Below are positions 1 to 9,904 of a stretch of 64,000 bases of DNA, one piece after another (the first letter of the stretch is position 1; every line of letters begins with the position of its first letter). The DNA lies in NCBI GenBank assembly GCA_037833965.1, contig AP031351.1:3236501-3300500 (forward strand), given 5' to 3'. The notes below the pieces were generated by a model. That model searched no databases, was not told the DNA's origin, and saw only the letters and a list, made by a program, of their open reading frames with translations. Position numbers and translations under genes: made by a program. This DNA comes from Marchantia polymorpha subsp. ruderalis. Its lineage: Eukaryota; Streptophyta; Marchantiopsida; Marchantiales; Marchantiaceae.

Positions 1-179
1 GGATGGCACTGTATCATCGATGGTTAGATTTGGTGGGTAAAGGCTGTCATCCGGGAACAAAGGTGGCATCATATCATGTAAACTTGTTGATAATGTTCGA
101 AAAGAACTTAGATTTCTCGCTTCGATCGATTGTGTCCGAGCCCGATGAGAGGAATTTTTCATTCCACGGAAGTTGATGC

Positions 180-229
180 TAAAATGGGTTGGGTTGAAAG
201 CAACAACCCATTTTAGTTGCTTTCAACCC
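180..229. repeat. Two interleaved perfect inverted repeats
   Basis: The order is A-B-A'-B'. Arm A (180-190) is the perfect reverse complement of 205-215, and arm B (191-204) of 216-229. The arms abut with no spacer, so both hairpins cannot form in the usual nested way; an RNA copy would have pseudoknot topology. It lies about 260 bases beyond the stop of the trihelix reading frame, on its 3' side. It could be a relic of template switching or a 3' UTR structure. Confidence 0.75.
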
Positions 230-488
230 TACCCAATTATGTCTTAGCTCCAATACCGACCGTATGTATTATATCCAACTCCTGGCTGCAGGTTTCGCTC
301 GATAACGCAGGTACGATGATCTTGAGCTCTCGTGTCCTACCTCTCCAGACATGTCATTGTTCACTCTTTTCGAGCTCTGATGCACAACGATCCACTCTCC
401 GAGTGGAGTGATCTCCATGAGGTGCCCTCAGCCCACATACGAACACCATGCATTGTGATTTTACCTGTAAACGATGAGATTTCGCACC

Positions 489-1322
489 TCAAGCGGGTGA
501 GAGAACATACCCGGGCCACAAAAACGGCTGTTTGTTCGGACCGACTGGCATGAGCTCAGGAGCACATGGAGTGTGCAGATGACTTCTCCTCCGCTTACGA
601 GTTTTCTTGCCAACACCGGCTCTTGGCTTGCTCCTCGGACTTGCAGTATCGGCTTCATTCTGACTGCAAAAGGGAGTCCCAACCCCATCGGGGAGATCAC
701 CAGGGAGACCCCCAGGCAAGCCATCTGTACCATCAGGCTGTTCCTTACTATCTGAAGTATTGTCCGCGCCTTCGGTCAAGTCCAACTCTGATTTCTCCAA
801 GGGAACTACTATACCTGGAACAATACCACCGACTCCACCGATAGGAGCGATGCCACCAACAACACCCACGCCAGCTCCGACTCCAGCGGACGAGTTGACC
901 CGGGGAGCCCTCTTACCTTTCAATTCACACATACGAGAAAACCACTGCCATTTGCTCGGCTGAGAATTGGCGTTCAAGCTCTCCTTTTCTTGCCGAAACC
1001 GTTTCTTCAAACCATCCAACTTGTTCCGACATTGCTTGTACTCGAAGAACGGGCCGCCCTCAGGCACACAGCGTTTGTTGAGATTATCCACGACCTCTTT
1101 CCAGTCCTTGCCTCGCAAATTCTTGTGCTTCACGGCGGCATACTTCTCGGCGAAGCAGTCGAGGAAAGTGGCGACGGCCACATCCGTCCACTCGGCAGCG
1201 CCCTTGGCGCCTCCGGCGCCAGTCTCCCCTGTCACCAAATCCCTAAACCTCAAGCCCTCGCCACTGCCCACCACCCCGACGCCGACCCCGATCCCTGCTC
1301 CCGCAAGGCCGCTCGCCATCAT
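489..1322 (-). CDS. Trihelix (GT/SANT-like) transcription factor, ASIL/SIP1-type
   Basis: A 277-residue open frame with no intron needed. Residues about 44-138 form a trihelix DNA-binding domain. It starts at the EWTDVAVATFLDCF helix, has the spaced aromatic residues W45 and W74 (GKDWKEVVDNLNKR), the basic third helix (QCRNKLDGLKKRFRQEKE) and the following WQWFSRM helix typical of the ASIL/SIP1 clade. The domain is flanked by low-complexity Gly/Val runs. A cluster KKTRKRRR near residue 240 looks like a nuclear localisation signal. The family binds GT-type or related promoter elements in the nucleus. The usual C-terminal coiled coil of this clade is not visible. A good splice donor (GTATGT, 505-510 on the minus strand) lies just before the stop, so the true 3' end may differ and could use exons outside the window. 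The first Met (1322) is chosen because upstream sequence is pyrimidine-rich and looks like 5' UTR or promoter. Confidence 0.85.
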   Translation of the reverse strand: MMASGLAGAGIGVGVGVVGSGEGLRFRDLVTGETGAGGAKGAAEWTDVAVATFLDCFAEKYAAVKHKNLRGKDWKEVVDNLNKRCVPEGGPFFEYKQCRNKLDGLKKRFRQEKESLNANSQPSKWQWFSRMCELKGKRAPRVNSSAGVGAGVGVVGGIAPIGGVGGIVPGIVVPLEKSELDLTEGADNTSDSKEQPDGTDGLPGGLPGDLPDGVGTPFCSQNEADTASPRSKPRAGVGKKTRKRRRSHLHTPCAPELMPVGPNKQPFLWPGYVLSPA

Positions 1323-2150
1323 CCCCTGCAGAGCTCGCCTCCTTTATTATGTCTGGCCGGCGCTCGTTTGTTCATCAATCTCCCGCATCCCGCCTCTCCA
1401 TTTGCGTCCGTTTTGCGCTTCGGCTGCTGCTCCCGCACCTCCGCAACTCCACAATTCTTCGACAAAAACGAACTTCTTCGGCCTCACTGAGCACCTCGTT
1501 TCCTCGACGTTCTACTGTCACTTTGTTCCGCGCTCCCCTCCGTCCGATCCCCATCGGACGGCCGCCTCCGCTCCCCCGCCCCCCCTCCCCGCCGTCCGAT
1601 CGCCATCCGACGGCCCCGCCGCGCCGGCCCTCCCGTCCCTCGCCCCCGCCCGTCCCCGGATTCCCAACTCCCTTCTTGCGCGGTACCCGTCGCCCGCCCA
1701 ACAGATACAGCAGCTTCCTTTCGCTTCCCTGCCCGTGACCCCATTACACGTTTCTTTGTTCCAGACGTCTAGTAGCTTCCGTTACGGCCGCTTTCCCTCC
1801 TCCCTTTCCATTTCGACCCCACCCCGTACACACTTTCCATTTTCCCCCGGCATTAAATGGAAGCGTGGCAACGAAGGCCGAGTTGGTGCATTATTATTAT
1901 TTATTCATTTCCCCCTTTCCCCGCGATTTATAAGCTTCCCCATTTTCTTCAAAGCAGGAATTATTTGCGACGGCGACGACGATGAAAACTTTGCCTCCGA
2001 CGATCGTAGCGTCGGGATCACATCGACCGCGGGTCTTCGATCTGTCGATCCGACGGTCGGACTCGCATGCAGAAGTCCGACACTCAGTACACGCTTTCAC
2101 GCTCGGCCGGTTCTGACAAGGGCCGCGGTTGTGAGAATGTCCGTATGGTC
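1323..2150 (-). other. GC- and pyrimidine-rich 5' region of the trihelix gene
   Basis: Plus-strand C/T-rich runs (purine-rich on the coding strand) fill about 1500-1850. An open plus-strand frame runs through here and through the trihelix gene antisense, but its composition is a by-product of the strand bias and no domain is visible. It is most likely the promoter and 5' UTR of the minus-strand gene. Confidence 0.4.
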
Positions 2151-3783
2151 GTAGATCCTAAGTCCGCCTATTCGGAGTAGACCTTGACGCTCGAAAGTAC
2201 GGCTGCGGGGAATCGGCAACGGCAGCCCTGTTGTGGCCTCGAGTCTGAACTGACACCGTTTCTCGGCGGCTGACTTGAACTTTATGGAGGGTCTTCCTTA
2301 ATGGATTAAAGTCAAGGTAATGAATGACGTGGAGGTGGTCGCGGTTTGAGCTCGGTAACCTTGACGACGGTTCGTACCATACGAGTGTCCTGTGCAGTAC
2401 AGCTTCAACGCTCAGAGTGCGCTCCACGCTGAAACCCCAAAAGTGAAAGATTCGACGAGTACTGTCTGTCCTACCCACGGAATCGAAGTCGCCTTTGGAG
2501 AATAGAAAGAGGCTCGCACTCCTTTCGGAAGGGGCACAGAAGACCTCGTCTGGTCCTAAATGGATTCAAGCGATCGGGTACTTTGAGGCTAGCACCCAAA
2601 ATAGAATTCGCTGTTGTACTTGGGCAGGCATGTCACGTTTAACCTTTTCAAGCCATGCATTCTACTTTGTCACCGACTTTGAACGTGGACTAAAGTTTCA
2701 TGGAATCTCAATTATGATTCTCATTTGGCAATCTGGAAATAATAGACTCAATTTCACATCATGTGTAATTAGAGAAAATTACTTGATGGTACTTCGGGAA
2801 ACTCAAAATCTTGATGTTATCCATCCGATTTTATGACGGCACTGCAGTGTAATGTTCCAATACTATCTACGGTTATTTTGAGTAGAATATGAAATCACGC
2901 CAAGACCATATCCAGAATTATTCAGACTCATGGTGCCCTTCGTTTTCTTAGACATGGTTACGAACTAGTCGCCAGAATACTCTCGTCCGACAATGGCGGA
3001 CACTCCCAACTCTATGGAACAATTCAGTAGGTTATAAGAACATGGTGGCCCTCGAATGGTTCCATGGGGTAAAATGAAACCAGATGGGTCCCTTCAAGTA
3101 TCGAGTTTCCAAGGTTCCATCAACTAATTTACTCTCCGAAATTAGCGTTAGGTGTATGCAAAGAATATATGAGTGTACAGCTTATCAATAATCTTTATTT
3201 TTATCAATTCAAAAAATGAAATATGTGAAACATAACTTTAATTATCTTTTACTGTTGATATAAAAAGCTTTCTTAAATATTGTATATAGAACTTAGAAAT
3301 TTTCATTAAATGATATTTGTTATTTATTAATTTGGTAAGAAATATTTTTTGTAAAATGTAAAGATGTTCAATAATCAAAAGATAAACATTTCACAAGATC
3401 AAAAGTATAATTCCAATCACATCATTTTCCAAAGCAAATCAAAATTTAACTGAGGAAAATCACATATAAGGATGATGGTTGGGTATAATTTCAATCATCC
3501 AAACAGTTACTTTTATGATGCAATTGCATGGAATTGTGCAGAGATATGAGTAAATTAATTAATAATTGTTGTATTTAAATATGCAATGCTTCAATTCAAG
3601 TAATGATCTGTTTTGCCCACTTCAGTCACTAATATTGTTTGGAAACAGCCAGTTGTCCCTAGTTTGTGTTAATTATCACTCACTTTATTCAAGCGAGTGC
3701 TAGTTGCCTTGCGCTGGCAAGTATCTTCATATATAACTTGTTTGTTCCACACACAAGATAGAGTAATTTGTTAACAATCCTAC
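2151..3783. other. Intergenic, nothing recognised
   Basis: Moderate GC up to about 3170, then AT-rich. Short open frames at 2158-2478 and 2495-2836 show no family features. No RNA gene or transposon ends were seen. Confidence 0.4.
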
Positions 3784-3957
3784 ATCTTTGCTTAATCATT
3801 ACGACTTAATTGTTACTCACAGCATAAATTTGCTCTGCCAATAACTCAGCGTCCAGCGTGTTGCGCATTAGGATCTTTGCTTAATCATTACAACTTAATT
3901 GTGACTCAAAGCATAAATTTGTTCTGCCAATAACTCAACGTCCAATGTGTTGCGCAG
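3784..3957. repeat. Tandem duplication of about 89 bp
   Basis: Two adjacent copies (3784-3872 and 3873-3957) share nearly the whole unit with about ten differences. The second copy ends inside a perfect 15-base inverted repeat. Confidence 0.85.
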
Positions 3958-3974
3958 TGGCAACACATTGGACG
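3939..3974. repeat. Perfect 15-bp inverted repeat with 6-base loop
   Basis: Arms 3939-3953 and 3960-3974 are exact reverse complements around a 6-base loop. The left arm is the end of the second 89-bp repeat; the right arm is extra, as if the unit had been partly copied backwards. Confidence 0.8.
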
Positions 3975-5577
3975 GAGCAAGCATGACCGTTTTGAATTGA
4001 GCATTTCCGACCAAACACAGATTTCATTTTTTAAATGATTTATATAGGGTAAGGGATGATTAAAATAAACTGAGTCTTTTTATTATAAACATACATTCTT
4101 CTTCCTTTTCGACTGTTATGTTATGCTGGAAAATGGAAATTGTTTTTTGACAAAAGTATATATATTTTAATCACATATTGAAATTAGAAGATTGTTTTCT
4201 CTTTCAGATTTATCCCGAGAATAGATTTAACTGATAATTCAATTAAGATTTTTCGAGTTGTAGACGTAATAGTTATGGGAAACATTAATTTGGTGAAGTG
4301 GATATAGAATAAGAGTAAGTTTAGTGCAAGAGATTTCAGTTCACTTTCTGACTTTCAAAAATCAAAAAATTTAGAGGGAGAAGGAGCTTAACCCTTTTCT
4401 AAAGGTTCAAAAACTGTAACGATAATTTGGTGACATTATTGTGAATGTTCTTTCCATATATTTCTCATCAAGTAGTTATTGATCACAATGTTGATTGGCA
4501 GGAGATTATGCCAACTGTCAACTGATGTTTAGAACATTTCTGTGAATACTTTAACAAAGCTTCCATAAAGATATGTATCGACATTATAGCAATATGTCAG
4601 GGACGAGGCATAAATAAATTTCAAAAAAACCCCTTCACTATACTTCGATAACATAGTTTTGCTTTTAGGGTAGACGGAAACGGATTATGAATCTTTGATT
4701 ACAATGTCGGGGAGGAGAGAGTACCATCCAGTAAAATCATTGGCGTATATCTAACACGTAGCTACTGAGACCTTTACTGCACTTCACATTTCATGTCAGC
4801 AACATTGAATGATTGCATTATCAAATTTTTCACCTACTCACGTCAGCCCAATCGAAAGGGCTTGCGATACAGCATTGATATACTTCATTCATATCAAGTT
4901 CAATTTCACGATCGGCACGTTTACGTAGATAAAGCGAAGACGGTCAATTGGTCTCAGGATTGGTCATACAAAGTGGACAACGATGAAATTTGTAACTTTT
5001 CATTACATTTGGTGAAACCCCCAAGAAACATGCGAGTCTAAAACCACGCACCACAAGTTAATCAGTACAAGATTTCAGAGTGTCAAGATAGTCAGCGATG
5101 TTCCTCATTTTATTCCTCACGCAGTACATCTGAACAGATTAATGCGAGTCTCAAAGTTTGGGTATATAATGTAAGGTTCAGTAACTGGTAAGGTTCAGTC
5201 TTCTTCGCTAAAGAATTTAATCAGAACACTGACCAGACTTTGCACAAGATGCCCGTATTTACCTAATAAAGATACACTGTCAAATGACTGAATGGGGGTG
5301 TCTACTTTCTCTAGTAGATTCGGAACGTCAGTAATTTTTCTAGACTAATTGACTGTAAATGATGAAGTTTACACCAGACCATCATTCCAAATTTTTCAAT
5401 AATCATTCTAAACAGCTACAAGACTACACTATAGAGTAAACGGAATGGCTTTCTCGTGAGCAGGACTTCTTCTACCCAACTGGGGTTGCGTCTTGAAGTC
5501 ATCACAATCCTAGCAGTGGACGGGCTTGATGAATGTCATTCGTATTCATACAATACATAGAGGCCATGCGTTGGGCT
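3975..5577. other. AT-rich intergenic region
   Basis: No gene recognised. A short plus-strand open frame at 4793-5041 (82 codons) has no visible domain. The last part (about 5400-5577) may include the 3' UTR of the CRM gene on the minus strand. Confidence 0.4.
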
Positions 5578-8500
5578 TTACTGAGCTGACCGCCTGCTCT
5601 TCACGGTACTCTGCGATTAACAAAGTGACAGGGCGTTAGATACGATAGAGACACTATACGACCAGTCTCAGGTGTTCAAACTCATATCGCACGTTGATTG
5701 AGAGATCGTGTGGAAATAGAAAATATCAACGGTCTGTACTACTCCTCTCCATTATATTCATCAGTATTAATCAATGAACAAAAAGACACTCTAGAAACTT
5801 ACCCGTCCGGCTGACATGGCAATTCGGCTTCGTCTCTTAGGCTTCTCAGCCTTCTTTTCAGTGGCCGCTAGCTTCTTCAGACTCGCTCTATACAATAGTA
5901 ATGTGCGACCAATTTTGCCCACCGTTTGTGCTCCTGTGCTATCTTCGAGTAGCGCAATGATCTCATCTTGCTCACTAGAGCAGTTCTCCAACACTTTGAC
6001 CTGAAATATAGGTCAAGTGAGTCAAGAAGACTTACAGAAACCTCCTAGTGGGTGATGTACTAAGCGCTATGAGCAGGGGTCATCGTCATCAACATTGTCG
6101 GATTTACAAAGAGTAACGTGAGACATGTGATATCATACTGCTTATGTAATATAGATATAGTACTGGTTTGTCCCCGCTTTTTCTCAGAACTTCCAGACTA
6201 TAGACAACACGCTCTAGTTGGACCCGAAATAAAGGTTTCATTGCAAAGTTCGCTTTACGTTTAATCCGAAACAAATCTTTATATTCGGACTCATTCTCAT
6301 TCTCACCCCTACGAACAAGTTGAATGATACTGAGTGAGGAGCAACAACGAAAAGATCATCATCTTCGTTTAGACACCGCGATCGCACTTAGTGTACGTCA
6401 TAATTAATGAGAGTTACCAACAGTAATTAGAAGGAATGGTGCGAGAAGAAAAACCTTGATGATCTCATTCGCTTCCAAAGCATCACTGATAGATGTAATG
6501 ACAGTCGGGGTGATGCCAAGCTTTCCTACCTGCAAAATTTTCAAAGCTACGGGTAAGCAATCACTGCAAGATCTTACGGCGGGAACAGAGTGACTGCATC
6601 ATTAACAGAAAGGTCATTCGGAAAAGCTGCACAGGTCCACGCAGAGCATATTGCCAGAGGGAGAAGCAGGAGCATAATTCAAGCAAAAAAGGCACTTGTT
6701 CTAGGCCTCGCACGCCTGGCCCACGTATAGAATTCTGAGAGTTACCACGTCGCATTCTACCAGTTGAGCTAAAGATGGATATGATTTCTCAGTGCTTCTT
6801 AGAGGGTTGTGTACAGACACTGGCACTAGGCCTTCCAGCACAGAAGATTATCATCAATGAAATCCCGTTCAACATACTCGCTTCACAGCAGGAGATTAAA
6901 GCATTCTACTCGACATCTCCGGCATGGCTCATGGCTACAACATGCGCCAAAGGAGATAATGGCTCCAAGAACATAGAACGACTCAAAGGGGCACCCGCTG
7001 ACGAGGACTAACCAATCAGGACACTAGCATTCAAACAGGAGGGTCCCCCAAAAACGCTCCGAAAAGCAGTGTGTACACGTCCTAGCAGGAAATAGGCGTA
7101 ATTTCTCAGTGCTTCTTAGAGGGTTGTGTTCAGACACTGGCTTCAGCCTTCCAGCACAGTATATATCATCATTGAAATCCAATCGCCAAACTGTTAGTCC
7201 TGCTGGGTTTCGGTTCAGTATTATAAGACGTATGTAGTTGGAGCCCTTTCCACGGTTCTTAGAACAGAGTGAATAAATAGAGGGCTGCGCAATCTGGCTG
7301 GTGGTCAGTCAGTTCGGCACGGTGGTTGATTCGGCAAAAACAACCACCTCCGCCTCAACGAAAGAACACGGAGCACGACTGCTTCGTGCCCCCTCGTTAG
7401 GGGGGGATGGTTGTTGAAGCGGCATCTGCTGCAGATCCCTTGTGTACACCAAAAATGCATTACCCGCTGAGCTTAAGGGTTCTCTCCACTTGAAGGAGCG
7501 GCAACAAAATAGTCACATTGCTGAAACAACAATATAACAGCTGCATGACAAATGATAGACCCTAAATGATAAAACCTGGTATCCCTCGGTAATGCTGGCA
7601 GAATGATACATGAAAGTGCTAACTTAACTGGGAGGAACGGTTGGCCTAAATCCTCAGGCACACCAAACCCTTGTGTGATATACAATCACCCACCGCGATT
7701 GATGGTGTCATGAGAGTTTCTTGTAGGAGTACGGCAAGGTATGAACCAGATTTCTCAGTGCTTCTTAGAGGTTGTGAACCGACATTGGCACTAGGCCTTA
7801 CAGCACGTATATTGTCATCATAGAAATCAGCTCACCGTACACACGATACAAGTTTCGAGGTTGTGGGGGCCTATACTCGTCTGAGTGTTCCAATATGGAA
7901 CGCATATGACGAATGGGGAACTACAGTACTGATGAGTCGTCGACAGGGTAAATATAAGTGGAATTAGAAAGGTAAAGGCTGAACGCCCTAAACGGATCCT
8001 ACCCCATAACCTAAGGACAGCGAATCGATGCAAAAGATTTAGATTGCGATTTAAAATCGTCTGTGCGCATCCAAGCCGGAGCTGATGCGCTTACTCATTC
8101 CACAATCCGTCTTCAAGTATTCGACCATACTAACCCTGCTTTACACAGCGTATCCAGATAACAAAATGTACTGAACGCACATTGTAATTGACAGCAAAGC
8201 ACTGGCAGAATAAAAAACCAGCAGAACCATCCAGTCTGACCATAGAAGGGCAAACCAGGTCCTGTAACATAAATGTCATATACTTCGGGGCAGAAATGAC
8301 CCAGAGGTGTCGACATTGTCCGACAGCCAATAAAATACACAACTGAAGACAAACGAGCACACATGCGGGAACAAAGAGCAAAATAGTGTTACCGCTAGCT
8401 TATTAGAGGGCTGCAGGCAAGCGAGTTACACACATATGCACCTGCTGCACGTTGATGTCTTTTCCTAACGAGTGGGCAAACGCCCGCAGCTCCTTCTTCT

Positions 8501-8807
8501 CCTTGTTGCCCAGGAGCTGAAATCCCTTCTTCCCAACTCGCTCCTTTTGCTCGGCAGATTCAACATCCTCCGCCACGGGCACCGCACGAGCGGCAGCAAA
8601 TGACCCATTGGACCGGACAAACTGGACGACCGGCACGGAGACGGGTCTTACTCTTCGAAATAAAACAGAGACATGATTGAAAGTGAGAGAAATTCGAGGT
8701 ACGACAAGACACACGCGACCGACGCTATGCAAAGCTGTGCATCTTGCGGCTATGGGGAACACCGATGTTTGCCGGCAGCTGAAGAATTGAGTTCCACAAA
8801 GCTCCAT
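5578..8807 (-). CDS. CFM4-like: CRM (CRS1/YhbY) domain RNA-binding protein, CFM4-like
   Basis: Four coding exons on the minus strand: 8442-8807, 6455-6529, 5803-6000 and 5578-5610, giving 223 residues. Residues 1 to about 75 are basic and hydroxylated, with no acidic run, as in a plastid or mitochondrial targeting peptide. One CRM domain follows: KEKKELRAFAHSLGK, then VGKLGITPTVITSISDAL with the GxxG loop (GKLG), then TVGKIGRTLLLYR. This matches bacterial YhbY and plant single-CRM proteins such as Arabidopsis CFM4, which binds plastid rRNA precursors. The C-terminus is Lys/Arg-rich. Splice sites: the two internal junctions fall where family alignment requires; exon 3 ends at a strong GTAAGT donor and the last exon adds ten basic residues. 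Intron 1 (6530-8441, 1.9 kb) is unusually long and holds three snoRNA genes. The family assignment is firm; the exact organelle is inferred. Confidence 0.92.
6715..6778 (-). other. tRNA-like relic (possible SINE head)
   Basis: On the minus strand the segment has an A-box-like run TAGCTCAACTGGTAGAA, then a TGGTAA anticodon-loop-like stretch (Thr-like), and beyond 6715 a weak B-box-like hairpin. The anticodon stem does not pair well and no acceptor stem closes. It is a degraded tRNA or tRNA-derived SINE start at best. It lies directly 3' of snoRNA copy 1 in the direction of transcription. Confidence 0.25.
6783..6865 (-). ncRNA. Box C/D snoRNA, copy 1 (18S rRNA guide)
   Basis: Reading the minus strand: terminal stem GATTTC, C box TTGATGA (6851-6857), D box CTGA (6789-6792), closing stem GAAATC. 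The bases just upstream of the D box (CCCTCTAAGAAGC) are complementary over 13 bases to the conserved 18S rRNA stretch GCUUCUUAGAGGG. By the D-box-plus-five rule this directs 2'-O-methylation of the second U of GCUUC. It is in intron 1 of the CRM gene on the same strand, so it would be released from the host intron. The C box has U in place of the first purine. The site resembles that of U61/SNORD61; this comparison is from memory. Confidence 0.82.
7101..7179 (-). ncRNA. Box C/D snoRNA, copy 2
   Basis: The C box is canonical ATGATGA (7166-7172) and the D box CTGA (7106-7109). The 5' stem GATTTC pairs with GAAAT at the 3' end with one weaker end pair. The guide next to the D box is the same 13 bases as copy 1. 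An internal CTGA (in GTCTGAACAC) could be a D' box; copies 1 and 3 have changed it. It lies on the host strand, about 240 bases upstream of copy 1 in transcription order. Confidence 0.82.
7270..7475. other. GC-rich structured segment in CRM intron 1
   Basis: Several nested hairpins are visible: GGTGGTTG with CAACCACC, a GCACGA/TCGTGC hairpin, a C5-6/G5-6 hairpin, and an outer pairing of CCGCCTCAAC with GTTGAAGCGG, together forming a three-way junction. It ends with TACCCGCTGAGCTTAAG (near 7460), which is close to the conserved 5' start of 25S rRNA but stops matching after about 17-19 bases. It could be an ITS2/25S rDNA relic or an unknown structured RNA. Strand is not known. Confidence 0.3.
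7749..7828 (-). ncRNA. Box C/D snoRNA, copy 3
   Basis: The C box is canonical ATGATGA (7815-7821), the D box CTGA (7755-7758), and the terminal stem GATTTC/GAAATC pairs perfectly. The guide differs by one base from the other copies and still covers 12 bases of the same 18S rRNA site. The middle third has drifted while stem, boxes and guide are kept, as expected for a functional RNA. Confidence 0.82.
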
Positions 8808-9900
8808 TTGAACGATGGCCGGAGGCAGGCCTGGTATCGACAGTAGAGTCTGATCGTGAACTATGTATCCCTCGATCGAAGGAGGTCGTGGCTTGAACCC
8901 TAAACCTATCCATCCAGTAGATATACGCAGTTCCTATCCTTCGGGAAGGAAGTACAGTACAATCCAATCCACTTGCGGACTGCAAGTTCTTACGTGTCTA
9001 CGTCCTGTAAGTGTTTGGGGCGAAATTAAATAGATCTACATTTGTACACCATATCTTCTTTTGGCCATATATTCATCACTCTTTTATCTAAAATAAATTG
9101 TATCATTACGTGTGCTTAGATTAGTTTTTTATGAAAAAACAATTGTCTGCACTTTTTTTATTTAATAGAAAAAACTATCTATGTATTGAATTTATTTTAC
9201 GAAAAATTGATATTTTTTATGAAAATTATTTAAATATAAATTAAAATATTAAATAATCTATTATAATAATTGTATAAGACGTATAATATAACCATAAAAA
9301 AATATAATTTAAATTGACTTTAAATATAAAAATATTTTTATTTTTTAAAAAACAAAAGTTAATTTTTATTAACAATAATATTACAAAAATTTATAATATC
9401 AAGACTAACATATCATAAATCTATAATTAAATTCAGAGATTAAAAATTTTAAAATATATTCATTACATGTTGTTTTTGATATATCATTGATAAAATTATT
9501 ATCGTATTTTAATCTCATACGTAATTTTATTTTTACGTAAGTCACATTACATTTGTTTTATTTTCTCATGTTTATTGTTTATACTGTCATGTCATTTGTA
9601 ATTTTTGATTTTACTCTATGAATTGATTTTCTTATTCAATTAGTGACAAGTCGATCTAGTAGTTATCACGTGACTCTTTTTTTTGAAAAAATAAAATAAA
9701 AATGTAGACTCCCATCGACAACATTTGTTTTTTTTATTGAAATTATTTTTTCTCTTGCTTCTCATCATCGAACTCCTACAAAAAGGTTGGATCTCAAGCA
9801 CTTAGAAGAGAGTAAACCTGGTTAATCTGCTAGTAGTTATATGTTTGTGTCAAAGATTAAGTCATTTAATAATTGCATATACTTGCCCACGGTTAAACTG
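8808..9900. other. CRM gene 5' flank, then very AT-rich spacer
   Basis: 8808 to about 9000 is of moderate GC and probably contains the 5' UTR and promoter of the minus-strand CRM gene. About 9030-9780 is extremely AT-rich with no open frame; nothing is recognised. Confidence 0.4.
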
Positions 9901-9904
9901 TTTT

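Noticed and set aside
967-2154. 395-codon open frame on the plus strand
   Set aside because: It is antisense to the trihelix gene and its C/T-rich 5' region; Pro/Ser-rich composition follows from the strand bias and no domain is visible.
2158-2478. 106-codon minus-strand open frame
   Set aside because: No recognisable motif, no supporting splice context; probably chance in a moderate-GC stretch.
7455-7475. A real 25S rRNA gene start
   Set aside because: The match stops after fewer than 20 bases; there is no rRNA beyond it.
6783-7828. Reading the three intronic repeats as a transposon or simple satellite
   Set aside because: Conservation is concentrated in the terminal stem, C box, D box and guide, which fits snoRNA genes better than a uniformly copied repeat.
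8725-8985. 86-codon minus-strand open frame upstream of the CRM gene
   Set aside because: It overlaps the first CRM exon in another frame and is a shadow of it.
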